Below are positions 1 to 6,230 of a stretch of DNA of 15,344 bases, piece by piece. Position 1 is the stretch's first letter; each line of letters begins with the position of its first letter. The stretch comes from an uncultured Brachyspira sp. (GTDB lineage Bacteria > Spirochaetota > Brachyspiria > Brachyspirales > Brachyspiraceae), in contig CAKVCJ010000017.1 in the NCBI GenBank assembly GCA_934725655.1, forward strand, positions 1 to 15,344. The letters run 5' to 3'. The notes under the pieces were generated by a model that had not been told where the DNA came from, ran no database searches, and saw only the letters and a program-made list of their open reading frames with translations. Position numbers and translations under genes: made by a program.

Positions 1-41
1 TAAATAATTTGTCAGTAAAACATAAAAGGAGAAAATAAATT

Positions 42-470
42 ATGAAAAAATATTATATTTTTGGCTTAATGTTTTTGTCTTTTTTAGCTATATCTATAAT
101 AAGCCCGAGAGTTTTTACTCAGTCATATAGGCTTACTAAGGTTGGTTATGTTGATTTGGATAGAGTTGTGAAAGAGGTTACTAAAGATGAAGTTTTTGTT
201 GAGAATCTAAAATTAAAGATGGAAGAGCAAAATAACAGAGATATGTCGTCAGAAACTAACAATACAGAAATTAATACTAATCCGAGAGATAATTCTTTAA
301 GAGGACAAGTTAAAAGACAGGTTGCTTCATCACTTCTTGGCATAGTAAAAAAAGAAGGTTATACTTTAATTCTTGAAAGAACTGAGTATGCTATTCTTTA
401 TGCAGATAGAAATTTTGATATTACTGATGCTGTTATTAAAGATGTGAAAGAATCTGTTATGAAAAAATAA
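42..470 (+). CDS. OmpH/Skp-like periplasmic chaperone family protein
   Basis: This 142-residue protein begins with a hydrophobic signal or anchor segment (about residues 5-22). An OmpH/Skp-type pattern follows: KVGYVDLDRVVKEV at about 33-46, a short charged helical stretch, and the C-terminal block YTLILERTEYAILYAD...DITDAVI (about 107-132). In this family the N- and C-terminal strands form the oligomerisation body and the middle forms coiled-coil arms that hold unfolded outer-membrane proteins in the periplasm. The arm region is short and Asn/Thr-rich, so the protein is smaller than typical Skp (about 160 residues). No clear signal-peptidase site is visible, so it may stay anchored. An AAAGGAG ribosome site at 25-31 fixes the start. 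Family assignment is good; the chaperone role is inferred. Confidence 0.75.
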   Translation: MKKYYIFGLMFLSFLAISIISPRVFTQSYRLTKVGYVDLDRVVKEVTKDEVFVENLKLKMEEQNNRDMSSETNNTEINTNPRDNSLRGQVKRQVASSLLGIVKKEGYTLILERTEYAILYADRNFDITDAVIKDVKESVMKK

Positions 471-510
471 TTATTAATAAATAGTATAATTCATTAAAAA
501 ATACATACTA

Positions 511-539
511 TTGACAAATAATAAAAAAGACTTTATATT
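511..539 (+). promoter_or_regulatory. Near-consensus sigma-70 promoter of the 6S-like RNA gene
   Basis: TTGACA (511-516) and TATATT (534-539) are separated by exactly 17 bases. The predicted start (about 546-547) falls on the first base of the closing stem of the downstream structured RNA. It is one of the best promoters in the window and does not serve an ORF directly. Confidence 0.8.
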
Positions 540-545
540 AATATT

Positions 546-744
546 ACTCTGCTTAGTTCGTGAAGCGATGACATTTTTGCACCACTATAATTTAATGCTA
601 ACGGGATCTAGAGCGAAGCATTAATGATAGGCTCGCCATTATCGCGATATGGTATAGAGAAATCAAGGTCATGTTTCAGAGGAACCCACCTAACGATAAA
701 GTTAGGTGCATTTTTGTCGTATACGGCTAAAGCGGAGCTTTTTT
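546..744 (+). ncRNA. ssrS: Probable 6S RNA (RNA polymerase-binding regulatory RNA)
   Basis: This segment of about 195 nt is clearly richer in G and C than the surrounding spacer and has no ORF. Its ends pair: CTCTGCTTAG (547-556) with CTAaAGCGGAG (727-737, one bulged A), followed by a T run at 739-744. Inside are the hairpins TTAATGCT/AGCATTAA and CACCTAAC/GTTAGGTG (687-694/701-708). A competing long-range pairing is also possible: ATGACA (568-573) with TGTCGT (715-720), and TGCACC (578-583) with GGTGCA (705-710). From memory, the 5' motif TTCGTGAAGCG and the 3' block GAACCCACCT..AGGTG resemble 6S RNAs. 6S RNA mimics an open promoter and sequesters the housekeeping RNA polymerase. The size and the alternative 3' central-bubble hairpin fit this role. 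Another structured RNA remains possible. Confidence 0.65.
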
Positions 745-808
745 ATATTTTATTAATATTCACTTATTTCAAATAAAATCCAATGCATATATACATTAGA
801 GAGTAAAA

Positions 809-1873
809 ATGGATAATAAGACAAATAAAGAAAATACAAGACTTGTTAAAGTTATATTAGAATCGGGTTTTGCAAGCAGAAGAAATTGCGAGAAGGCTAT
901 AATGTCTGGAAGGGTGAGAGTAAATAATCAGGTAATATTAGACCCTGCTTATAGAGTTAAAGAAACTGACAGTGTTTCAATAGACAGAAATCTTATAGAA
1001 AGACAAAATAAAAGATATATGGCTTTATATAAGCCTTTGGGGGTTGTAAGCACTACTAAATATTTACCCGGAAGAAGAATTATTACAGAGTTTTTTAAGG
1101 GAATTAAAGAGAGGCTTTTTTATGCGGGAAGGCTCGACTCTGAATCTAGAGGAATTATGATTATTACAAATGACGGTGAGTTTGCAAATATTATTACGCA
1201 CCCATCTTATGAAATATTAAAGGTTTATGATGTTACTGTTAATGGAAAAATAGACTCTGAAGCCCTATTAAAAGCAAGCGGCGGCATCACTATAAAAAAT
1301 GTTACATACTCTCCATTTAAATTTAAAATCCTTTCAAAAGGAAGAGTGCAAAGCAAGATTCGCCTTACTATAAACGAAGGTAAAAACAGAGAGATAAGAA
1401 AGATATTTGATTATTTGGGTTATAAAGTTATTGATTTGGAGAGAATATCTGTTGGGTGTGTGAGCAAATATGATGATATATCTGGTACTTTAGAGGCTGG
1501 GCATATTAGAGATTTAACAAAAAAAGAGATAGAGTTTTTCTTTAAGCAGAAAGATAAAAAACTCAAAGAGATAGAGTCTTTATTTTCTAATAATGCTGTT
1601 AATTCAATAGATGAAGAATTTAATGAAGAAGATTTTCTAAAAGATGCTGAAAAAGAAGTAAAAAAAGAAGAGAAAAAGCAGCATGATAAATCTAAATGGG
1701 CTAAGGCTAAACCTAAGAAAAAAAGATTAGTTTCTAAAAAGACATCTATAAAAAAATCTGTTTCAAAAAAAAGTATTAGTAAAGAAAATAAATTAAAACC
1801 AGTAAAAAAATCTGCATCAAATAAAAAATCACTAAAAAAGAATACAAAGTCTTCAAATAAAAGAAGCAAATAA
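809..1873 (+). CDS. RsuA/RluB-family pseudouridine synthase with basic C-terminal tail
   Basis: The enzyme isomerises a uridine to pseudouridine, probably in ribosomal RNA. Residues about 11-58 form an S4 RNA-binding domain (VKVILESGFASRRNCEKAI...GRVRVN). The catalytic domain follows (about 68-240) with the RsuA/RluB/RluF-type motif AGRLDSESRG; Asp110 is the expected nucleophile, followed by IMIITNDGEF. Conserved GKNREIRKIF is at about 191-200. Relatives are usually 230-300 residues long. This one continues with an acidic stretch (about 268-290) and then a tail (293-354) containing 25 Lys and 13 Ser in 62 residues, resembling histone H1 and presumably adding nucleic-acid affinity. GAGAG just upstream is a modest ribosome site. 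RluB versus another member of the family cannot be decided here, so no symbol is given. Confidence 0.88.
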   Translation: MDNKTNKENTRLVKVILESGFASRRNCEKAIMSGRVRVNNQVILDPAYRVKETDSVSIDRNLIERQNKRYMALYKPLGVVSTTKYLPGRRIITEFFKGIKERLFYAGRLDSESRGIMIITNDGEFANIITHPSYEILKVYDVTVNGKIDSEALLKASGGITIKNVTYSPFKFKILSKGRVQSKIRLTINEGKNREIRKIFDYLGYKVIDLERISVGCVSKYDDISGTLEAGHIRDLTKKEIEFFFKQKDKKLKEIESLFSNNAVNSIDEEFNEEDFLKDAEKEVKKEEKKQHDKSKWAKAKPKKKRLVSKKTSIKKSVSKKSISKENKLKPVKKSASNKKSLKKNTKSSNKRSK

Positions 1874-1875
1874 TT

Positions 1876-1898
1876 AGCCCTATAAGAACTATAGGGCT
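1876..1898 (+). terminator. Hairpin after the pseudouridine synthase
   Basis: AGCCCTATA (1876-1884) pairs perfectly over 9 bp with TATAGGGCT (1890-1898) around a 5-base loop, two bases after the stop codon. The following T-tract is poor (ATCACTTTATT), so termination may be partial. Confidence 0.6.
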
Positions 1899-1971
1899 AT
1901 CACTTTATTAATATATTAAAATCATAGAAGTATATACATATTCTTATTATTAATAATACACTATAGAACAA

Positions 1972-2008
1972 AAAAATCAATAAAATGTACTCTTTTTTAT
2001 TGATTTTT
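1972..2008. terminator. A/T-only bidirectional hairpin terminator
   Basis: AAAAATCAATAAAA (1972-1985) and TTTTATTGATTTTT (1995-2008) form a 14-bp inverted repeat. It has an A run on one side and a T run on the other, so either strand could terminate. It insulates the lipoprotein gene from upstream read-through. The stem contains only one G-C pair, so its strength is uncertain. Confidence 0.45.
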
Positions 2009-2074
2009 TGTTATATTTAAAGAAATATTTAGTAGAATAAATTACAAATTTACATTTCATAGGTTTTCTATTAT

Positions 2075-2094
2075 ATAAGAGGTTTATTATGTTT
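2075..2094 (+). repeat. 20-bp sequence shared with 13647-13666 (copy 1)
   Basis: This segment holds the ribosome site (AGAGG) and start codon of the leucine-rich-repeat lipoprotein. An identical 20-mer, also ending in an ATG plus TTT, lies at 13647-13666 on the same strand. Selection on the ribosome site alone would not require the full match. Confidence 0.5.
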
Positions 2095-3222
2095 AAGAAG
2101 TTACTCTTTTTATTTATGATATTTATATTAATTATATCTTGCAGAAGGGCAGTAACACGTCCTAATTTAGATTCATTAGGTACTCCGCCAGAAGATCCGG
2201 ATGCTCCTATAATAGATGAAACACCAACCCCAGAACCAGAGCCAAATCCTAACCCAGAACCGCAGCCTGAAGAAGAGTTTATCATAGTAGCTACTGACAG
2301 TGAAGAAGAAATAGGAAATAAGATTCAAAAATATTATGAAAAATATAGTAAATATGCTGCTTTTGTTAAAGGCAGTGAAGAAGAGATAAAACAGAATAAT
2401 GCTATAGAAAAGATTAATACAGTTATAAATAAGAATGCTTATGCTGAAGGAATATTGTTAGATTTAAGTGAAACTACTATTACAGAAATACCTAATAGTT
2501 CTTTTAAGGGAAATGAATATTTAAATTCCGTAAAATTGCCAGATACTTTAACAAGTATAGGAGATAATGCTTTTGAAGATGCTAAAAAATTAGCAATGAT
2601 CAATTTCCCTTCTTCATTGACAAAAATAGGATTAGGGGCATTTGCAAATTGTCTAAATTTACAAGAAGCTAATTTGAAGGATACAAAAATAACTATATTA
2701 TATGAACAAGCTTTTTATAATTGTTCTAGTTTAAATAAAATTGTACTTCCTGACGGATTATTAACTATAAAAAGCAGTGCTTTTACTTATTGTATCTCAT
2801 TAGAAGAGATTACTTTCCCAGAAAAATTTAAAGTTATAGAAAGATTTGTTTTTGGCGGATGTAATAAGTTAAAAAATGTTAATTTTAATAACGAAATCCA
2901 ATCTATTGACCATATAGCTTTTTATGGATGCACTTCACTTTCAAGTATATCTTTGCCAAGCAGTTTAACACAATTGGGTATAATGGGAGCAGATATATTT
3001 ACAGATTGTATTTCATTATCAGATGTTGAGTATTTAGGTACAAGTTCTGATGTTATAAAATGTGTGGGTAATGTATTTGGAATTTCTACTAATCCTAAGA
3101 ATCTATATTTACCTAATGTAGATGAGCCGGCAGATCCAAGAATGAAAGAGCAATGGGAACAATTCTTAGGTTATAATTGGACTGATAAAATAAAATATAA
3201 AACTCCTATGCCTAATAATTAA
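2089..3222 (+). CDS. Lipoprotein with BspA/TpLRR-type leucine-rich repeats
   Basis: The N-terminus is a lipoprotein signal: KK, a hydrophobic core and a lipobox LIIS-C with the lipidated cysteine at residue 18. A flexible Pro/Glu-rich linker follows (about 31-64). A helical charged segment covers about 70-118. From about 120 to 325 there are roughly eight repeats of about 23 residues of the LRR_5 (Treponema pallidum TpLRR/BspA) type. Each has the pattern L..I.LP..LT.IG..AF..C. The last part (about 330-377) breaks the pattern. Such proteins sit on the cell surface or in the periplasm and usually bind proteins or host matrix; the ligand is unknown here. AGAGG at 2078-2082 fixes the start, and a strong terminator follows directly, so it is probably monocistronic. 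Spirochaetes often carry many paralogues. Confidence 0.85.
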   Translation: MFKKLLFLFMIFILIISCRRAVTRPNLDSLGTPPEDPDAPIIDETPTPEPEPNPNPEPQPEEEFIIVATDSEEEIGNKIQKYYEKYSKYAAFVKGSEEEIKQNNAIEKINTVINKNAYAEGILLDLSETTITEIPNSSFKGNEYLNSVKLPDTLTSIGDNAFEDAKKLAMINFPSSLTKIGLGAFANCLNLQEANLKDTKITILYEQAFYNCSSLNKIVLPDGLLTIKSSAFTYCISLEEITFPEKFKVIERFVFGGCNKLKNVNFNNEIQSIDHIAFYGCTSLSSISLPSSLTQLGIMGADIFTDCISLSDVEYLGTSSDVIKCVGNVFGISTNPKNLYLPNVDEPADPRMKEQWEQFLGYNWTDKIKYKTPMPNN

Positions 3223-3251
3223 AAAATATTTTAATAAGAAATATAATAAAT

Positions 3252-3286
3252 AGAGAGCTTATAGAATTATATAGGCTCTCTTTTTT
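3252..3286 (+). terminator. Rho-independent terminator of the LRR lipoprotein gene
   Basis: AGAGAGC (3252-3258) pairs with GCTCTCT (3275-3281). The stem extends inward through TTATA/TATAG with one G-U pair, and TTTTTT follows immediately. This is a textbook intrinsic terminator. Confidence 0.88.
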
Positions 3287-3312
3287 ATTTTGCATGAAAA
3301 TAATATAAACAT

Positions 3313-3341
3313 TTTACTTGATTATATGGTTTTTATATAAT
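3313..3341 (+). promoter_or_regulatory. Promoter of the phosphohexomutase gene
   Basis: TTTACT (3313-3318) and TATAAT (3336-3341) are 17 bases apart. This predicts a 5' untranslated region of about 50 nt before the AGAGGTG ribosome site at 3384-3390. Confidence 0.6.
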
Positions 3342-3399
3342 ATACTTTAAATATAATATTAAAATTAGAAAATATAAAAATTTAGAGGTGTAATAACTT

Positions 3400-5091
3400 A
3401 TGGAAAAAAATGTACAAGATAGAATTAATTCTTGGCTTAATGGTTCTTATGATGAAGATACAAAAAAAGAAATTAGGGCATTATTGGATGCGGGTAATGA
3501 AAAAGAATTAACAGATGCTTTTTATAGAGATTTAGAGTTTGGTACAGGCGGCCTTAGGGGGATAATGGGAGTTGGTACTAACAGAATGAATAAATATACT
3601 GTTGGGGTTGCTACTCAAGGGTTAGCTAACTATATACTTAAACAAGGCTCAAGTAATTATAAAGTTGCTATAGGTTATGATTCAAGAAATAATTCTGATG
3701 TATTTTCAAAGGCTGCTGCTGAGATACTTTCTTCAAATGGTATAAGTGTTTATTTATATGATGATATTCATCCTATTTCACTTCTTTCTTATGCTGTTAG
3801 AAGTTTAGGCTGTATTGCAGGAATTGTTGTTACTGCAAGTCATAACCCTAAAGAGTATAATGGTTATAAAGTTTATTGGACTGACGGTGCTCAAGTTATA
3901 CCTCCTCATGATAAAAACATAATAGATGAAGTATTAAAAGTTAAGCCTGAAGATGTAAAAATGGGAGATGCTTCAAAAGTTACACTTATAGGAAAAGATA
4001 TTGAAGATAAATATATGAATGATTTAATGGGTTATTTAGTTAATCCTGATATTATTAAAAAGCATCATGATATAAAGATAGTTTATACTCCTATTCACGG
4101 TTCTGGTTATAAAATGGTTCCTATGGCTTTGAGAAAGGCTGGATTTACTAATTTAACAACTTTAGAAGGTGCTCAGCCGCCTAATGGAAACTTCCCTACT
4201 GTTGAATCGCCTAACCCAGAAAATCCAGAAGCATTACAAATCGCTGTTAATAAGGCCAAAGAGATTGGTGCCGAGCTTGTTATGGGTACTGACCCTGACT
4301 GCGACAGAATGGGCTGTGCTTTGCTTACTAAAGACGGTTCTTATATGTACCTTACTGGAAACCAAATAGGCTCTATTATAGCTTATTATCTCATCACAAA
4401 TAAAAAGAATGTTAAAAATCCGTATATTGTAAAAACTATAGTTACTACCGAGCTTGCAAGGGCTATTGCTGATGCTAACAATGTTAAGCTTTATGATGTA
4501 CTTACTGGTTTTAAATGGATTGCTGATATTATAGAAAGAACAAAGGACGGCACATATTTATTTGGTTTTGAGGAGAGTTTTGGATATTGTATTAACTCTA
4601 ATGTACGTGATAAAGACGGTGTTAGTTCTTGTTTGATGCTTGCCGAAGTGCTTGCTTATTGTAAAGATAATAATATGACTTTAGCTGATTATTTAGAGAG
4701 CATTTATGAGAAATATGGCTACTTCTATGAAGAGACTATTTCTATCACTAAAAAAGGTGCTGACGGAGCTAAGGCTATAGCTGATTTGATGACTTATTAC
4801 AGAAACAATCTTCCTAAAGAGATTTCTGGTGTTGAAGTTGTAAGCATAAGCGATTATGAGAAAAAAGAAGTTTATGACAATAGCGGCAAGAAAATAAATG
4901 ATATTACTCTTCCAAAATCTAATGTACTTCAGTATATACTTTCTGACAAGACAAAAATAACTATAAGACCTTCTGGTACTGAGCCGAAAATCAAATTCTA
5001 TTTTGAAGTTTGCGTAAAAGAAAGCAAAGATAAGAGACTTGCGGTTGCTAAGGAGAAAGTTGCTGATTTTAAAAAGTTTATTAAAGAATAA
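3400..5091 (+). CDS. Phosphoglucomutase/phosphomannomutase (alpha-D-phosphohexomutase)
   Basis: It interconverts hexose 1- and 6-phosphates in the cytoplasm, linking glycolysis to sugar-nucleotide and polysaccharide synthesis. All four family loops are visible: the catalytic phosphoserine loop TASHNPKEYNGYK (Ser147), the Mg-binding loop GTDPDCDRMG (Asp298, Asp300, Asp302), the sugar-specificity loop GFEESFGY (389-396), and the phosphate-binding loop RPSGTEPK (523-530). The N-terminal FGTGGLRGIMG is also typical. At 563 residues it matches the longer bacterial PGM/PMM group (about 570, PgcA/ManB-like) rather than the 450-residue AlgC or GlmM groups. It has its own promoter and terminator, so it is a single-gene unit. 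Glucose versus mannose (or ribose/deoxyribose) preference cannot be read from the sequence. Confidence 0.93.
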   Translation: MEKNVQDRINSWLNGSYDEDTKKEIRALLDAGNEKELTDAFYRDLEFGTGGLRGIMGVGTNRMNKYTVGVATQGLANYILKQGSSNYKVAIGYDSRNNSDVFSKAAAEILSSNGISVYLYDDIHPISLLSYAVRSLGCIAGIVVTASHNPKEYNGYKVYWTDGAQVIPPHDKNIIDEVLKVKPEDVKMGDASKVTLIGKDIEDKYMNDLMGYLVNPDIIKKHHDIKIVYTPIHGSGYKMVPMALRKAGFTNLTTLEGAQPPNGNFPTVESPNPENPEALQIAVNKAKEIGAELVMGTDPDCDRMGCALLTKDGSYMYLTGNQIGSIIAYYLITNKKNVKNPYIVKTIVTTELARAIADANNVKLYDVLTGFKWIADIIERTKDGTYLFGFEESFGYCINSNVRDKDGVSSCLMLAEVLAYCKDNNMTLADYLESIYEKYGYFYEETISITKKGADGAKAIADLMTYYRNNLPKEISGVEVVSISDYEKKEVYDNSGKKINDITLPKSNVLQYILSDKTKITIRPSGTEPKIKFYFEVCVKESKDKRLAVAKEKVADFKKFIKE

Positions 5092-5112
5092 TATGTTTGA
5101 TAATTAAATGCA

Positions 5113-5151
5113 AAAGTCCTCATTATATTTATTTTGAATGGGGGCTTTTTT
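5113..5151 (+). terminator. Terminator of the phosphohexomutase gene
   Basis: AAAGTCCTCATT (5113-5124) pairs over 12 positions (with G-U pairs) with AATGGGGGCTTT (5137-5148), and T's continue to 5151. Only the plus-strand RNA pairs fully, because the wobble pairs would be mismatches in the complement. Confidence 0.85.
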
Positions 5152-5258
5152 ATGTTTTTTAATATTAAGAGATTTGAAATTTATACGAAAATATATGATA
5201 TCATAAAAAATAATATATTAAGTTTTTATATAATGAGGTATAATTTATAAAAAACTAC

Positions 5259-5286
5259 TTGACAAAAAAAAGTATTGTATTATGAT
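5259..5286 (+). promoter_or_regulatory. Promoter of the Asp-rich / Zn-site / argJ cluster
   Basis: TTGACA (5259-5264) and TATGAT (5281-5286) are 16 bases apart. Start of transcription is predicted at about 5293, shortly before the TGGAGT ribosome site at 5308-5313. It is probably the main promoter for the genes up to 7407. Confidence 0.65.
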
Positions 5287-5317
5287 AGCCTTAAAATTAC
5301 GATAAAATGGAGTAAAT

Positions 5318-5689
5318 ATGGAAAAATTAGAATATCTTAGTTTTTTTAATATTATAGAAATATTAAATGGATACTTTGCTAAATTTGATGATGATGAATA
5401 TGATTATGGTGATGAAGAAGAAGATTTTGATGATGATGATTATGATGATGATGACGATTTTGACGATGATTTCGATGATGACTTTGATGACGATGATGAT
5501 GACTTTGACGATGATTTCGATGATGATGAAGAATATTATGACGACGATGAAGAATATGACGATGATGAAGAGTATGATGATTTAGATTTTGATGATGATT
5601 TCGATGACGACTTTGATGATGATGATGACTTTGATGACGATTATGATGATGACGACGATTACGATGATGATTTTGATGATGAAGATTGA
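5318..5689 (+). CDS. Hyperacidic aspartate-rich low-complexity protein
   Basis: I do not recognise a family. The first 23 residues are an ordinary amphipathic helix-like segment (MEKLEYLSFFNIIEILNGYF). Residues 24-123 consist of 67 Asp, 11 Glu, 20 Phe/Tyr and only two others (Gly31, Leu89). The acidic run is punctuated by one aromatic every 4-6 residues, (F/Y)DDD(D). A strong promoter and a TGGAGT ribosome site support real expression. Codons alternate GAT and GAC, with no more than four identical GATs in a row, so the composition looks selected at the protein level rather than created by slippage. Possible roles are a divalent-cation buffer, a nucleic-acid mimic, or an electrostatic partner of the basic protein encoded next. 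None of these is proven. Confidence 0.75.
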   Translation: MEKLEYLSFFNIIEILNGYFAKFDDDEYDYGDEEEDFDDDDYDDDDDFDDDFDDDFDDDDDDFDDDFDDDEEYYDDDEEYDDDEEYDDLDFDDDFDDDFDDDDDFDDDYDDDDDYDDDFDDED

Positions 5690-5698
5690 TAATATAAA

Positions 5699-5731
5699 AA
5701 GCAATATTAATATATTTTATTAATATTGCTT
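5699..5731 (+). terminator. Intercistronic hairpin between the acidic and basic genes
   Basis: AAGCAATATTAATA (5699-5712) and TATTAATATTGCTT (5718-5731) form a perfect 14-bp stem. The T run after it is displaced by the ribosome site of the next gene (CACAGG, then TTTTTT). It may be a partial terminator or a processing/stability stem that sets unequal amounts of the two proteins. Confidence 0.5.
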
Positions 5732-5747
5732 ATTCACAGGTTTTTTA

Positions 5748-6230
5748 ATGGCAGAAAGAAATAATAATACATATAAAAATTATAATAACTTTAATAAGAA
5801 AAAAAAAGATAATTCATACAATAATAGAAGAAAAAATAATCATAATCAATATAGAAACAAGAAAACTATAGAAGAGTATGAAAAGATATATCTCAGTAAT
5901 AAAATGAAAGACCCTTCTGAGAAATCTATATGCCCTATCTGTAATAAGCCTATATATATTCCTGAAGAAGCAATAACACATAATGCTACAAACAAGTTAG
6001 CACATTTTGAATGTATTTTAAAAGAGATAAAAAATAATAATGAAGAAGAAATGGAAGAGAATGATAAGATAGTTTATTTAGGTTCAGGTACATTCGGCAT
6101 TATACAGGAGAGGAAGAGTTCTAAGGGTACTAAACTTTTTGTGAGAAAAAGAATAAATTACGAAAATAGAAAAGTGAAAAAGATAGAAGACGATTCTGAT
6201 CCTGAAGAGGAGGATTTATTTAATGTATGA
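5748..6230 (+). CDS. Asn/Lys-rich protein with a CxxC...HxxC zinc-site candidate
   Basis: This is a hypothetical protein of 160 residues. The first 40 residues are basic and disordered-looking: 14 Asn, 12 Lys/Arg and 2 acidic. A compact segment follows, CPIC (Cys62, Cys65)...H78...HFEC (His86, Cys89), which could bind one zinc ion like a zinc ribbon or treble-clef knuckle. Residues 106-134 (KIVYLGSGTFGIIQ...KLFVRKRI) look like a small beta unit, and the C-terminus is acidic. A nucleic-acid-binding or regulatory role is a guess from basic tail plus metal site. Its start follows a hairpin and an AGG ribosome site. Its end overlaps argJ by 8 nt, suggesting translational coupling. It lies directly after the hyperacidic gene, so the two products have opposite charge. 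Confidence 0.75.
   Translation: MAERNNNTYKNYNNFNKKKKDNSYNNRRKNNHNQYRNKKTIEEYEKIYLSNKMKDPSEKSICPICNKPIYIPEEAITHNATNKLAHFECILKEIKNNNEEEMEENDKIVYLGSGTFGIIQERKSSKGTKLFVRKRINYENRKVKKIEDDSDPEEEDLFNV

Noticed and set aside
1..41. Upstream gene ending at the window start (TAA at 1-3)
   Set aside because: Three bases are no evidence; stop triplets are frequent in such AT-rich DNA.
546..744. Reading the structured RNA as tmRNA, RNase P RNA or SRP RNA
   Set aside because: No CCA/T-arm end or tag ORF, no RNase P core GAGGAAAGTCC, and no SRP GGAAG apical loop; 6S fits better.
1420..1869. 149-codon minus-strand ORF opposite the pseudouridine synthase
   Set aside because: Phe/Leu/Ser-rich translation is the complement of the lysine-rich tail; no ribosome site or promoter, and the plus frame has clear catalytic motifs.
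1977..2285. Minus-strand Gly/Ser-rich ORF near the lipoprotein start
   Set aside because: It is the complement of the Pro/Glu linker; its product shows no real motif and no ribosome site.
5367..5585. Met-rich ORF in another frame of the Asp-rich gene
   Set aside because: It is the shifted reading of GAT repeats (ATG ATG); the in-frame gene has the ribosome site and promoter.
5380..5689. GAT microsatellite / slippage-driven contingency locus
   Set aside because: Runs of identical triplets never exceed four and GAT alternates with GAC, GAA and aromatic codons, so simple slippage is unlikely.
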